Positions 17,076-25,887 of a DNA stretch of 64,000 bases are shown piece by piece. Each line of letters begins with the position of its first letter. Positions within the stretch are counted from its first letter, which is position 1. The notes under the pieces are model-generated. The model was not told the origin of the DNA, made no database searches, and saw nothing but the letters and a program-made list of their open reading frames with translations. Position numbers and translations under genes: made by a program. This DNA is from Mycolicibacterium poriferae (GTDB taxonomy: Bacteria > Actinomycetota > Actinomycetes > Mycobacteriales > Mycobacteriaceae): positions 4,712,001-4,776,000 of the forward strand of contig NZ_AP022570.1 of assembly GCF_010728325.1 (NCBI RefSeq), written 5' to 3'.

Positions 17076-18336
17076 GTTGACGCATCGCGCGGGGCAGCAC
17101 GTCGGGCACCACCGCCTCCGCCCTGGCCGCCAGCGTGACCGCCCGCACCATCAACCGCACCGTGAGGTTGGCCGGCAGGGCGTCGAGTTCGGCGGCGCGG
17201 CCAGGCAATTCGTGCGCCGCACCCGAACAGACGGCCCGGCAGATCTGCAGTGCGGCGCGTTCTCGACTGTCGAGCATGCTGTGTCCCGCGGTGGGCAGGT
17301 CGACCAGGGCGGCATCGGGCAGTAGCTGGGCCACCCGCCGCGCGATCGCCGGCGGCGTGGTCAGGTCACGCCCGCCGGAAACCACCACGGTCGGCCAGCC
17401 GAAGCCCGGCAGCGACCCCGGCAGGTCATAAGGCTCGGCGACGAATTCGGCGTCCCCCGTGGCCATTTCGCGGAATGGCACGGCCGGATCGAGCGGCCCG
17501 CCGTCGGGCGCCGCCCCATAGTTCAACTCGCGGTAGGCGATCCATTCGACCAGGTCGGGTTCTTGGTGATACGGCGTCTTGCGCTCCAGCAGAAGCCGGG
17601 TACCCACACCGACGGCCGTCCAGAGCCAGTCATGTCCGGCCAGCAGCAGATCCAGTTGGCGACGCAGCACGTCGGGGCCGGCGAGTTCGTAGATTCCCAC
17701 GGCCTGCAGAACCGCCTGCGGGGTGAGCACACCCGCGTCGACCAGGGTGCGCACCGTGACAGCAAGCTCGGCGGTGTCGGACGTCGCACCGTCCCACAGC
17801 ACGTGCCGAATCTGTGCGCGGGCCTCGACGATGTCGTGGGCCGACAACAGCGGCGAGTCCAGCACCATAGCGTGCACTCGCCCCGGGTGCCGCACCCCCA
17901 GTCCGGCCGCCACATAGCTGCCGTACGAGGCGCCGTAGACGACGGCCTGCTCGACGTTCGCGTCGTCGAGCACCGCGGCGAGGTCGTCCACCGCAGCGTC
18001 GATGCAGATGGCCTCCGGCGGCAGGTCCCGACCGGCGTCGTCGTGGCGCGACAGGCCCACGCCGCGGTGCTCCACCATGATCACGTCGAGGCCTTCGACC
18101 GCAGCGTGGCGGCGAAATGCCCGGTACAGCGCGACCGACGCCGCGCCGGGCCCGCCGGGAATGACCAGAAGTGGATGCCGAGACTTGCGGCCGGTGCGCA
18201 CGTAGTAGACGTCGAAATGCGGGCCGTCAGCCCCGCCGCCCGGATGCACCGGCCGGCGCACGGCACGCACGCCTGGCAGCCCGGCCAGCCGGTCGTGCGC
18301 CCGCCGACGCCGGGAGCTCATCGTCATCGGAGTCAT
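17062..18336 (-). CDS. Alpha/beta hydrolase (proline iminopeptidase-like)
   Basis: 424-residue alpha/beta-hydrolase. The oxyanion segment GGPG (61-64), nucleophile motif GASYG with Ser137, a candidate acid in GGRDLTTP and candidate His in TAGHSM give a full catalytic triad. The arrangement GGPG...GxSxG is typical of the proline iminopeptidase (S33) branch, so a small-peptide or ester substrate is plausible; next to the opp importer a peptidase role is attractive but unproven. There is no signal peptide. Tail-to-tail overlap with oppA. The start at 18336 follows GCGGGG; internal ATGs at codons 4 and 6 are possible. Confidence 0.85.
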   Translation of the reverse strand: MTPMTMSSRRRRAHDRLAGLPGVRAVRRPVHPGGGADGPHFDVYYVRTGRKSRHPLLVIPGGPGAASVALYRAFRRHAAVEGLDVIMVEHRGVGLSRHDDAGRDLPPEAICIDAAVDDLAAVLDDANVEQAVVYGASYGSYVAAGLGVRHPGRVHAMVLDSPLLSAHDIVEARAQIRHVLWDGATSDTAELAVTVRTLVDAGVLTPQAVLQAVGIYELAGPDVLRRQLDLLLAGHDWLWTAVGVGTRLLLERKTPYHQEPDLVEWIAYRELNYGAAPDGGPLDPAVPFREMATGDAEFVAEPYDLPGSLPGFGWPTVVVSGGRDLTTPPAIARRVAQLLPDAALVDLPTAGHSMLDSRERAALQICRAVCSGAAHELPGRAAELDALPANLTVRLMVRAVTLAARAEAVVPDVLPRAMRQLRAS

Positions 18337-18375
18337 TCTGCCCCGCTGGGGTGCTCGCCAAACCGGCAGCGACGG

Positions 18376-21030
18376 TCAGGCCGTCAACTCGATGTGCTCG
18401 GCGCTCTCGATGACCCCGGCGTAGCGCTGTGGACTGCACGTCAAGATGATGACCTGTCCGTCTCCGGCCACCGCGTCGAAGACGTCGGTCATCTTGGCCA
18501 ACCGGTCGGCATCGGTGAAGCCCAGCGCGTCGTCGATGATGACGGGCACCCCGTCCTCCTTGGCCACCAGCGCAGCACTGGCGAGCCTGGCCACGATGCC
18601 CAGCTGTTCCTTGGCCCCGCCGGACAGTGATTCATAGGGCACGGTCCGCCCGGAGAGGGTGCGCTGCTCGATGCGCAGGTCGGCGTCGACGTCGATCTCG
18701 AAGCTGTCGCCGAACACGATGCGGCCCAACCGTTCCACCTCGCCGCGGTAGGGGTCGACGTAACGCTGCCGGGTGGCGTTGCGGTGTCGCACCATGACCG
18801 ACCTCAGGAGTTCGGCTGCTTTGGCCCGGCGTTGCATACGCAGATGCTCGGCCTCGGCATGCTGGCGCTCGGTCTCGGCTTCGTCCAACCTGCCTTGGCG
18901 GCCCTGGGTGCCGTACACCTTGAGCTGAGTGGCGACCTCCCGCAGCGACTCCGCGGCGCGCTGGCGATCGCTGTCGAGGCGGTCATGCTGCCGTTGCGCA
19001 TGCTCGAGGGCCGCGGCCACGGCATCGGGCTGGTGCCGCTCGAGGTCGTCGTCGAGGCGGGCGACCAGCGAATCCGCCGCGCGGACCGCTTCGGCGTCGG
19101 CCTCGGCCGCGACGGCGAGGTCGTCGTCGGGGGTGAGGGCCCGCTGCGCGGCCAGTCGCTGCATGGCCAGCGTCAGCTCGGCCTGGGAGGCATCGAGCTT
19201 CTCTTTGGCGCGTGCCGCGCGCAGCTCGCGGTCGGACAGCAACTTGGTTGTTTCTTCGGCGACCTTGCGGTGGGTTTCGCAGTCGCGAACGAGCTGTTGG
19301 TGTTCGGCACTGGCGGCGTCGAGTTCGGCACGCAGGGCAGCGAGGTCGCGCGGCCCACCCGTTTCGGCGTCCCACAGTCCGTCGTCGGCGGGCAGCGCTG
19401 CACGCAGGGCGTCGACCCGGGCGGCCAACGCGTCGAGGGTGTGCTCGGCGGTGAGCACCTCGAGGATGCCGCGCAGACGCTCCGCGGCGCCGGACAGTTC
19501 GCGACGCCGCTGATCTGTGTGCCGCGCCGTCGCGAGATCGGTGGCCCCCGCCTGCTCGAGAACGGCGGCCAGTCTCGCGCGCGCGTCGTCCAGCGTGGCC
19601 TGCGTGGCCACCGCCGGCGCGCCAGGCACCACGCGTAGCGACAACACGCCGGCGACGTCGACCCCGGTGGGGCCGCTGACGGCCGCCGACCAGTCCTGGC
19701 CGGCCTGCAGTCTCACGCGGTCCTCGCCGATCGTCACCTCGAGGTCGGCGGAGGCGACCAGATCCAGGTGCGCCGACGCCTGGTCGGCGGCTGCGCGGGC
19801 CCGGTCCACAGCGGCGGCCGCATCCTCGACGGCCGCCATCAGGGAGGGGGTGAGCGTGATCGCGCCGAGGTCACGCTGCACCTCGTCCAATTCCCGCTGA
19901 TGGCGTTGCAGGGTCGTCAGCTGACCGGCGAGCCGATCGAGTTCTTCGCGGTCGCACAGGCGCTGGACCGTGGCACGCACCGCCTCAACGCGGCGGTGGC
20001 CGGCCTCGACCGCCGTGCGTGCCGCGGCCGCGACCTGTTCGGCCTCCTTATGCATCTTCGACGCGGTATCCAGATCGTCGGCGGCGGCGTCTGATTCGGT
20101 CTGCAGCCGGGTCACGGCCGCGGCGCGCTCGTCGATGTCCGCGCGGGCGCGTCGACGCTCGGCCAGGGCCGACACGGACATGCGGTGCTTGTCGGTCGCC
20201 GCGCCGGCCACCACGGTGGCCTGCGCGATCTCGGTACGCAGCTTCTCGACGGCGCGAGCAGCCTCCTGCGCCTCGGTGAGAAGGGCTGCCGCAGCGTTGC
20301 TTTGCACCGTCAAGGTGGCCGACTCCGTGGTCAGCGCGGCATGGCGGCGGACTGCTTCGTCGACTTCGGCGACGGCGGCGGCGCACCGGGCGACCTCCTC
20401 GTCGGCGGTGCGCAGGCGAGCGATGGCTGCTGACCACTCCCCCGTGGGCCGTCCCGTGGCCGTGAAGTAACGCCGGAATTCGGCGTCGACACGGTCGATC
20501 AACAGCGAGTCCACCGCACCGCCGGTGGCAGGCTGGTCGTCGACCTCACCGGCAGCCACGTCGAGCGCACGCGAGAGCGCGTCACACCCGGACAGATCCA
20601 CCGCAGAGGTGGACGCCGACTGCAGGACACGTTGGGCCTGCCAGAGATCCATGTCCACGGTCTCGGCGAGCATGCCGCGCACCCGATCGTGGGCTTCGTC
20701 ACCGGTGAGCTGCTCGCGCCGCGGGGCCAGCAGCGTGAGCTCTGTCTCCGGCCGCTTGTGGAACCGCTTCCGGTACACGAACCGGTATGGGCCCGTTGAG
20801 ATGTCGGCGGTGACCTCGGCGCCGACGTCGGCGTGAGTCGGCTTGACCTGCTTGACCTCTTTCTTGGTCGAGCGGTCCTTGGCCTCCAGCAGCAGGTCCA
20901 GTGCCTCCAGCATGGAGGACTTGCCGATCTCGTTGGCACCGCTGATCACGACGACGCCGTGGTCGGGGAATTCGAGGTCGCGGTGGGTGATGCCGCGGTA
21001 GTTGGTGAGGGTCAGCCGGTGCAGTTTCAC
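18376..21030 (-). CDS. SbcC/Rad50-like coiled-coil ATPase (Rv1278 type)
   Basis: 884 residues. The N-terminal ATPase half begins MKLHRLTLTNYRG with Walker A GANEIGKSS (31-39). Long Ala/Glu/Arg-rich coiled-coil segments fill the middle, and the C-terminal half has the ABC signature SGGAKEQLG and Walker B VPVIIDDALGFTD. This is the SMC/Rad50 layout of the large subunit of a double-strand end-processing nuclease. The zinc-hook CxxC of true Rad50 was not seen in the coiled coil, as in several short actinobacterial forms. The start overlaps the stop of the upstream metallophosphoesterase gene (ATGA), so the two form an SbcDC-like complex. Confidence 0.9.
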   Translation of the reverse strand: MKLHRLTLTNYRGITHRDLEFPDHGVVVISGANEIGKSSMLEALDLLLEAKDRSTKKEVKQVKPTHADVGAEVTADISTGPYRFVYRKRFHKRPETELTLLAPRREQLTGDEAHDRVRGMLAETVDMDLWQAQRVLQSASTSAVDLSGCDALSRALDVAAGEVDDQPATGGAVDSLLIDRVDAEFRRYFTATGRPTGEWSAAIARLRTADEEVARCAAAVAEVDEAVRRHAALTTESATLTVQSNAAAALLTEAQEAARAVEKLRTEIAQATVVAGAATDKHRMSVSALAERRRARADIDERAAAVTRLQTESDAAADDLDTASKMHKEAEQVAAAARTAVEAGHRRVEAVRATVQRLCDREELDRLAGQLTTLQRHQRELDEVQRDLGAITLTPSLMAAVEDAAAAVDRARAAADQASAHLDLVASADLEVTIGEDRVRLQAGQDWSAAVSGPTGVDVAGVLSLRVVPGAPAVATQATLDDARARLAAVLEQAGATDLATARHTDQRRRELSGAAERLRGILEVLTAEHTLDALAARVDALRAALPADDGLWDAETGGPRDLAALRAELDAASAEHQQLVRDCETHRKVAEETTKLLSDRELRAARAKEKLDASQAELTLAMQRLAAQRALTPDDDLAVAAEADAEAVRAADSLVARLDDDLERHQPDAVAAALEHAQRQHDRLDSDRQRAAESLREVATQLKVYGTQGRQGRLDEAETERQHAEAEHLRMQRRAKAAELLRSVMVRHRNATRQRYVDPYRGEVERLGRIVFGDSFEIDVDADLRIEQRTLSGRTVPYESLSGGAKEQLGIVARLASAALVAKEDGVPVIIDDALGFTDADRLAKMTDVFDAVAGDGQVIILTCSPQRYAGVIESAEHIELTA

Positions 21031-22175
21031 GCCGCGCTCCCGTCAGTCAGACGCAGCAGCAGCGCCAGGGCGGCCCGCGCGTCGTCGGCCTCGGCGGTGT
21101 CGGAGCGTGCGGTGGTGACGAGTTCGTCGACCGCGGCGGCCGCGAAACCGCCGATGCCCAGATCGTCGAACTCCCCGTCGGCCGGCATCACGGCGAGGTC
21201 GGTCTGCTTGTCCCACGGCACGAGCGCGGCGAACAGCCGCGCGTACCGGTCCAGGCAGGCGTCCAGCGCGGCGCGGTCGGTGACCGTCAGAGAACCGGTG
21301 AGCCCGTGCCGGACCACGGTGCGCTCCTTGTTCGGCATCAGGTCCAGGTTGAGGTCCAGGTCGGCGACGTCACGCCCGTCGTCGACCGAACGGCACAGGG
21401 AGACGAATCGCCACTGTCCGATACGCGCAGAGTCGACCTGCGCGGGCCGGCTGGGGTCGTCCTCGTCGAGGTCGACGACGAGCACATGCCCCGGGTCGGG
21501 CTCGATGTCGTCGTAGTTGGTCACCTCCGGGGAGCCGGAGTACCAGACCCGGCCGGTGCCGCCCACGCTCATCCGGGAGTGCTTGTCGCCCAGCGCGACA
21601 TAGTGCACAGCTCCCCGCTCCAGGGCGGACTCCAGGGCGTCGAGCCGGATCAGCGAGGCCCGGTCCTTGTCCGGGACCAGGATGTCGACGGCGCCGTGGC
21701 CGACGACGATGCGGGTCACCCCGTCGACCGGCAGGTCGTCGATCACCTCGGCGACCAGGTCGGTGGTCGGGGCCTTCGAGTACCAGGGTGCCGCGACCAG
21801 CTCCAGACCGGGACGCACCTCGTGAACGCCCGGGCGGTCCAGGACGATGACGTTGTCGGGGCGCTCGGCGGTGAACAGTGCGCTGGTGTAAACCGACGAG
21901 GCGTCCAACGGATCGTGGTTGCCGGGGAGCAGGTAGACCGGCACCCCGAGGCCCCGCATCACCTCCAGCGATCGCCCGACTTCGTCGGGGGCGAGTTGGT
22001 TGTGTTCGAACACATCGCCGGCGACGACGACGAACTCGGCGTCATGCTCCTCGGCCACCGAACCCAACGCGGTGATCGCGGCGCGCCGCGCGGCGGAGTA
22101 GCGGGGTTGGGCATCCGGGCTCAGGAAGTGTCGGGTCATGCCGAGTTGCCAGTCAGCGGTGTGCAGAAAGCGCAT
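21027..22175 (-). CDS. SbcD/Mre11-like metallophosphoesterase (Rv1277 type)
   Basis: 382-residue calcineurin-like nuclease. The two-metal motifs appear in order: HTADWQLG at the N terminus, VVAGDVFEHN, LPGNHDPLD, VVGHGAVD and ALGDKHSR. It is the nuclease partner of the Rad50-like ATPase encoded just downstream with an ATGA overlap. The ATG at 22175 was chosen because GAAGGA lies about 10 bases upstream and the family begins exactly at MRFLHTADWQ; an upstream extension lacks family similarity. Likely role: processing of DNA ends or hairpins in repair. Confidence 0.92.
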   Translation of the reverse strand: MRFLHTADWQLGMTRHFLSPDAQPRYSAARRAAITALGSVAEEHDAEFVVVAGDVFEHNQLAPDEVGRSLEVMRGLGVPVYLLPGNHDPLDASSVYTSALFTAERPDNVIVLDRPGVHEVRPGLELVAAPWYSKAPTTDLVAEVIDDLPVDGVTRIVVGHGAVDILVPDKDRASLIRLDALESALERGAVHYVALGDKHSRMSVGGTGRVWYSGSPEVTNYDDIEPDPGHVLVVDLDEDDPSRPAQVDSARIGQWRFVSLCRSVDDGRDVADLDLNLDLMPNKERTVVRHGLTGSLTVTDRAALDACLDRYARLFAALVPWDKQTDLAVMPADGEFDDLGIGGFAAAAVDELVTTARSDTAEADDARAALALLLRLTDGSAA

Positions 22176-22277
22176 GTCAGGCAGTCCTTCCCCCGGTCGT
22201 CCGTGAACCCGTTGGTCCGGGCACAGCGAGTCTAGGACGGCGCTCCGACAACTCCAGGGACGCCGACCGGCATGCCC

Positions 22278-22290
22278 TACCGTTATCCAG
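22278..22290 (+). promoter_or_regulatory. Predicted leaderless promoter
   Basis: TACCGT (22278-22283, TANNNT type) followed by seven bases and then the ATG of the SixA-like gene. Confidence 0.45.
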
Positions 22291-22818
22291 ATGAGCGACC
22301 GGTACCGCACACTTCTGCTGCTTCGACACGCCAAGTCGGACTACCCCTCCGGCGTCGCAGACCACGACCGCCCGCTCGCCGACCGCGGAATCCGCGAGGC
22401 CGCGCTGGTCGGAGACTGGATCAGGACCAGCGTCAGCCCGGTCGACGCCGTGCTGTGTTCGACGGCGACGCGAACCCGCCAGACCTTGGAACGCACCGGT
22501 ATCGACGCGCCGGTGCACTACGTCGACCGCATCTACGAAGCGACCCCCGGCATCATCATCGACGAGATCAACGGCGTCGCCGCACGCTTTGGCGACGCGA
22601 CGGGTGATCCGTCGACTCTGCTGGTGGTGGGACACGAGCCGGTGATGTCCGGGCTCGCGCTCGGACTGGCCGACGAGGCGACGAGCAGGGGCGCCACCGC
22701 GGAGGCGATCCTGGAGAAGTTCCCGACCTCGGCAGTCGCGGTGCTGCGGACGAACCGTCCGTGGGCCGAGCTGGAACTCAGGGGCGCGGAACTCGTCGAC
22801 TTCTACATCGCGCGCTGA
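22291..22818 (+). CDS. SixA-like histidine phosphatase
   Basis: 175-residue protein of the histidine phosphatase (phosphoglycerate mutase-like) superfamily, SixA branch. The catalytic His13 lies in LLLLRHAKS, and the second His in VVGHEPVMSG; both Arg of the phosphate pocket are visible (RHAKS, and TRTRQTLE). SixA enzymes dephosphorylate phospho-His on signalling proteins; the substrate here is unknown. The gene is divergent from the SbcD-like gene and is predicted to be leaderless. Its TGA stop forms the centre of the first copy of a tandem palindrome array. Synteny suggests the Rv1276c orthologue. Confidence 0.88.
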   Translation: MSDRYRTLLLLRHAKSDYPSGVADHDRPLADRGIREAALVGDWIRTSVSPVDAVLCSTATRTRQTLERTGIDAPVHYVDRIYEATPGIIIDEINGVAARFGDATGDPSTLLVVGHEPVMSGLALGLADEATSRGATAEAILEKFPTSAVAVLRTNRPWAELELRGAELVDFYIAR

Positions 22819-22914
22819 GCGCGCAAGCAGACAAGGGCGCGCTGAGCGCGCAATCGGACCGGGGCGCGCTGAGCGCGCAATCACACCGGGCGCGCTGAGC
22901 GCCCAGTCAGACCG
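22810..22914 (+). repeat. Tandem palindrome array, four units of 26-27 bp (locus A)
   Basis: Units start at 22810, 22837, 22864 and 22890. Each has a 6-bp arm GCGCGC, centre TGA, and a matching arm (last copy degenerate), followed by an 11-12 bp spacer close to AATCAGACCGG. The first unit overlaps the end of the SixA-like gene, so that its TGA is the stop codon. The array fills the gap between two convergent genes and could act as a bidirectional terminator or mRNA 3'-end stabiliser. Related arrays are at 27781 and 59384. Confidence 0.85.
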
Positions 22915-23463
22915 CTAGGCGCGGGTGGCCAGCGTCAACTCCATCAGCTTGATCGCCATGCCGCAGGCATCGATACCCGGCGCCTGCGGGTTGACCCACC
23001 AACCCACCACGCCGGCTGCGTCACTGGCCACGCCGCACGCACCGTTCGGATCGTTGGGGCGCATCACGAACGATTGGATACCGGCGATCGACCGGTCTTC
23101 GATGTCGTAGCCGAGTTCCTGGGACACCTGGCGTTCATGGTCGAGGCTGCCCTGCTCGAACCAGAACCGGGTGATGTCCACCAGGCCGGCCGGATTGGCG
23201 GCCTGCCAGCGGCACACCGCGCCGACGAACGTGCTCTGGATGTCCAACGGGTCCGCGCCGACGGTCTCGGCGAGGATGTCCTCGGTGAGGACGTCGCACT
23301 CCTTGAGCAGGTTGGGGTACTGGCGCTGCGAGTCGTTGTTCCGTGGCACGTCCCCCGCACCCGCCCGGGCCGCGGAGCCCTCGACGGTCTGGGTGCAACC
23401 GGTCAGCACAACCAGGCCGGCCAGCGCGGCGACGAAACCTGCGACAGCTCTGCGCGCCCTCAT
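22915..23463 (-). CDS. lprB: DUF3558-type lipoprotein LprB
   Basis: 182-residue exported lipoprotein. The signal peptide ends at VLTGC, Cys23 being the lipidation site. The mature part has the DUF3558 layout: conserved Cys pairs in KECDVL and AVCRWQ, and in GACGVA and DACGMA. Function is unknown for the family. The ATG at 23463 overlaps the lprC stop (ATGA), and both length and pairing match M. tuberculosis lprB-lprC. Its stop codon is directly adjacent to the palindrome array. Confidence 0.85.
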   Translation of the reverse strand: MRARRAVAGFVAALAGLVVLTGCTQTVEGSAARAGAGDVPRNNDSQRQYPNLLKECDVLTEDILAETVGADPLDIQSTFVGAVCRWQAANPAGLVDITRFWFEQGSLDHERQVSQELGYDIEDRSIAGIQSFVMRPNDPNGACGVASDAAGVVGWWVNPQAPGIDACGMAIKLMELTLATRA

Positions 23464-24026
23464 TTGGAATTCACAATCGACTGGCGGGTGAGTTCGGTGG
23501 CCACGTCGCACGCGTCCGGGAACGGCTCCTGGGCGTAGCTGATCGACCACTCGATGAAGTCGTCGCCGAACTGGATACCGATCTCACACAGGTTCACACC
23601 CATGGTCGGGTCCTCGTTGATGCCCATGAAGCCTTCGTGACCTTCGATGGTGACGTCCTCGACGCTGGTGCGCGACAACTCCATCGTCTTGCGCTCACGG
23701 CCGATCGGGCTGCCCCGGAACCAGGTGAACGAGAAGTGCGGGCCCAGGATGCTGCCCCCGGCCAGCCACTGGCAACCCACCGACGTCTTGGCCGTGTTCA
23801 CCAGGCCGGCCACCTGCGTCAGCTCGGTCATCTGTTCGTCACTGATACCGCCGCACTCGGGGAAGAACGGGCCGTGGGACACGTCCTGCTGCGGCGCATC
23901 CGTGGTCGGCACCTCCGGGGAGGGCGACTCCGAATCCGAACACGCGGCCAGCACCGGGACGACGGCAACCGCAACGACGGCGAGACGCTGCGCCGTGCGG
24001 CGGAATCTGCGGTCGCGGTGAGTCAC
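23460..24026 (-). CDS. lprC: DUF3558-type lipoprotein LprC
   Basis: 188-residue lipoprotein with signal peptide ending LAAC (Cys29), a Ser/Glu/Pro-rich linker, and a DUF3558 domain with Cys in ECGGIS, GCQWLA, LCEIG and ACDVA. I prefer the GTG at 24026 because TACAGT lies exactly seven bases upstream, predicting a leaderless mRNA; a GTG three codons earlier is possible. It is co-translated with the paralogous lprB through ATGA overlap. Function unknown; likely cell-envelope located. Confidence 0.83.
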   Translation of the reverse strand: MTHRDRRFRRTAQRLAVVAVAVVPVLAACSDSESPSPEVPTTDAPQQDVSHGPFFPECGGISDEQMTELTQVAGLVNTAKTSVGCQWLAGGSILGPHFSFTWFRGSPIGRERKTMELSRTSVEDVTIEGHEGFMGINEDPTMGVNLCEIGIQFGDDFIEWSISYAQEPFPDACDVATELTRQSIVNSK

Positions 24027-24039
24027 GCCATGCACTGTA
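24027..24039 (-). promoter_or_regulatory. Predicted leaderless promoter of lprC-lprB
   Basis: On the minus strand TACAGT (24034-24039) is followed by seven bases and then the GTG start of lprC. Confidence 0.45.
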
Positions 24040-24153
24040 GCTGCAGGCTCCTACCCCGACCACCGACATGCCGACTGACCTGCCGATTTATGCGATTCTC
24101 AGGTGCAGCAGCCGAACACGCTCGCAGCGGCGACGGTGTGCGACAGTAGCGGG

Positions 24154-25887
24154 ATGCTCTGGGCCTTGCTGCGACGGCACGTCCAGCCTTATCGCAAGCT
24201 GCTCGCCACGGTGGCGACGCTGCAGGTCATCAGCACGCTGGCGACGCTGTATCTGCCGACCATCAATGCCGCGATCATCGACGACGGAGTGGCGCAAGGC
24301 GATCTGCGCCGCATCGTCGAGCTCGGCGCGGTGATGCTCGGGGTGACCGCACTGCAGGTGGTGTGCGCCGTCGGCGCGGTGTACTTCGGCTCCCGCGCGG
24401 CCATGGGGGTGGGCCGGGATCTGCGCTCGGCGGTCTTTCGGCATGTCACCGGCTTCTCCGCGGAGGAGACGGCACGGTTCGGCGCTCCGTCGTTGTTGAC
24501 CCGGACCACCAACGACGCGCAGCAGATCCAACTGCTGGTGCAGCTGACCTGCACCATGCTCATCACGGCGCCGATCATGGGGGTCGGCGGCATCGCGATG
24601 GCCGTACATCAGAATGCCGGGCTGTCCTGGCTGCTGGTGGTGAGCGTGCCCGTGCTGGCGCTGACGAACTACTGGATCGTGTCGCACCTGCTGCCGATCT
24701 TCCGCCGCCTGCAACGTCAGATCGACGGCATCAACCGGGTGATGCGTGAACAACTCACGGGTCTGCGCGTCGTACGCGCGTTCGCGCGGGAACCGTTCGA
24801 GCGCAACCGCTTCGCCGAGGCCAACCAGGACCTGGCCGGCACCGCACTGGAAGCGGGGCGCTGGCAGGCGTTGATGCTGCCGGTCACGACGCTGGTGATC
24901 AACGTCTCCAGCGTGGCGCTGATCTGGTTCGGCGGGCTGCGAATCGACGCCGGAGAGATGCAGGTCGGTTCACTGATCGCGTTCCTGGCCTACTTCATGC
25001 AGATCCTGATGGCGGTGCTGATGGCCACGTTCATCCTGGTGATCATTCCGCGCGCGTCGGTGTGCGCCGAACGCATCACCGAGGTGCTCGACACCCGTCC
25101 CGCGGTGGTCAGCCCGGCCGAGCCGGTCACGCTGCCGCACATCGCCGGGGAGGTCGTGTTCGACGATGCCACCTTCCGTTACGAGGGCGCCGACCAGCCG
25201 GTGCTGCAGCGGGTTTCGCTGACAGCGCGGCCTGGTGAGACCACCGCGGTCGTCGGCTCCACAGGGTCGGGGAAGTCCACGCTGATCGCGATGATCTGCC
25301 GGCTCTACGACGTCACTTCGGGTTCGGTCCGCGTCGACGGGGTCGATGTTCGCGAGATCGACCTGGATCAGTTGTGGCATTCGATCGGCCTGGTGCCGCA
25401 GCGCGGGTATCTGTTCGCCGGGACGGTCGCCGACAACCTGCTGTTCGGCAAGGCCGATGCGACCGAGGACGAGATGTGGGCGGCGTTGCGGGTCGCCGCC
25501 GCTGAGGAGTTCGTCGCCGCCCACCCGGACGGGCTGCACATGCGGATCGCGCAGGGCGGGATGAGTCTGTCCGGCGGGCAGCGTCAGCGCCTGGCGATCG
25601 CGCGGGCGGTGATCCGACGTCCGGCGATCTACCTGTTCGACGACGCGTTCTCCGCTCTCGACGTCCACACCGACGCGCGGGTGCGCGCCGCCCTCGCCGA
25701 TGCGGCCGCCGGTGCCACCGTCATCATTGTGTCGCAGCGCATCTCGACGGTCTCCTCGGCGGACCAGATCGTCGTCGTCGACAACGGAACGGTGGTGGGC
25801 TCCGGTACCCACGACGACCTGCTGGCAGGTTGCGCGGCCTACCGCGAGCTGGCCGACTCGCAGTCGGTATCGGCGGGCGAACCATGA
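24154..25887 (+). CDS. ABC exporter half-transporter, degenerate-site subunit (Rv1273c type)
   Basis: 577 residues: six-helix membrane domain followed by an ATPase domain with Walker [10 protein letters not shown] (about 367-375), canonical signature LSGGQRQ (about 472-478) and Walker [12 protein letters not shown]. In the Walker B the usual catalytic Glu is Asp. This substitution is typical of the non-hydrolysing site of heterodimeric exporters, and the partner gene shows the matching defect in its signature. The ATG at 24154 is preferred over an upstream one because family similarity starts at LRRHVQPYR. The 3' end overlaps the partner gene by ATGA. A lipid or drug substrate is likely but not readable. 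Confidence 0.92.
   Translation: MLWALLRRHVQPYRKLLATVATLQVISTLATLYLPTINAAIIDDGVAQGDLRRIVELGAVMLGVTALQVVCAVGAVYFGSRAAMGVGRDLRSAVFRHVTGFSAEETARFGAPSLLTRTTNDAQQIQLLVQLTCTMLITAPIMGVGGIAMAVHQNAGLSWLLVVSVPVLALTNYWIVSHLLPIFRRLQRQIDGINRVMREQLTGLRVVRAFAREPFERNRFAEANQDLAGTALEAGRWQALMLPVTTLVINVSSVALIWFGGLRIDAGEMQVGSLIAFLAYFMQILMAVLMATFILVIIPRASVCAERITEVLDTRPAVVSPAEPVTLPHIAGEVVFDDATFRYEGADQPVLQRVSLTARPGETTAVVGSTGSGKSTLIAMICRLYDVTSGSVRVDGVDVREIDLDQLWHSIGLVPQRGYLFAGTVADNLLFGKADATEDEMWAALRVAAAEEFVAAHPDGLHMRIAQGGMSLSGGQRQRLAIARAVIRRPAIYLFDDAFSALDVHTDARVRAALADAAAGATVIIVSQRISTVSSADQIVVVDNGTVVGSGTHDDLLAGCAAYRELADSQSVSAGEP

Noticed and set aside
22810..22914. CRISPR array
   Set aside because: Units are only 26-27 bp with no unique spacers and there are no cas genes; it is a tandem palindrome array.
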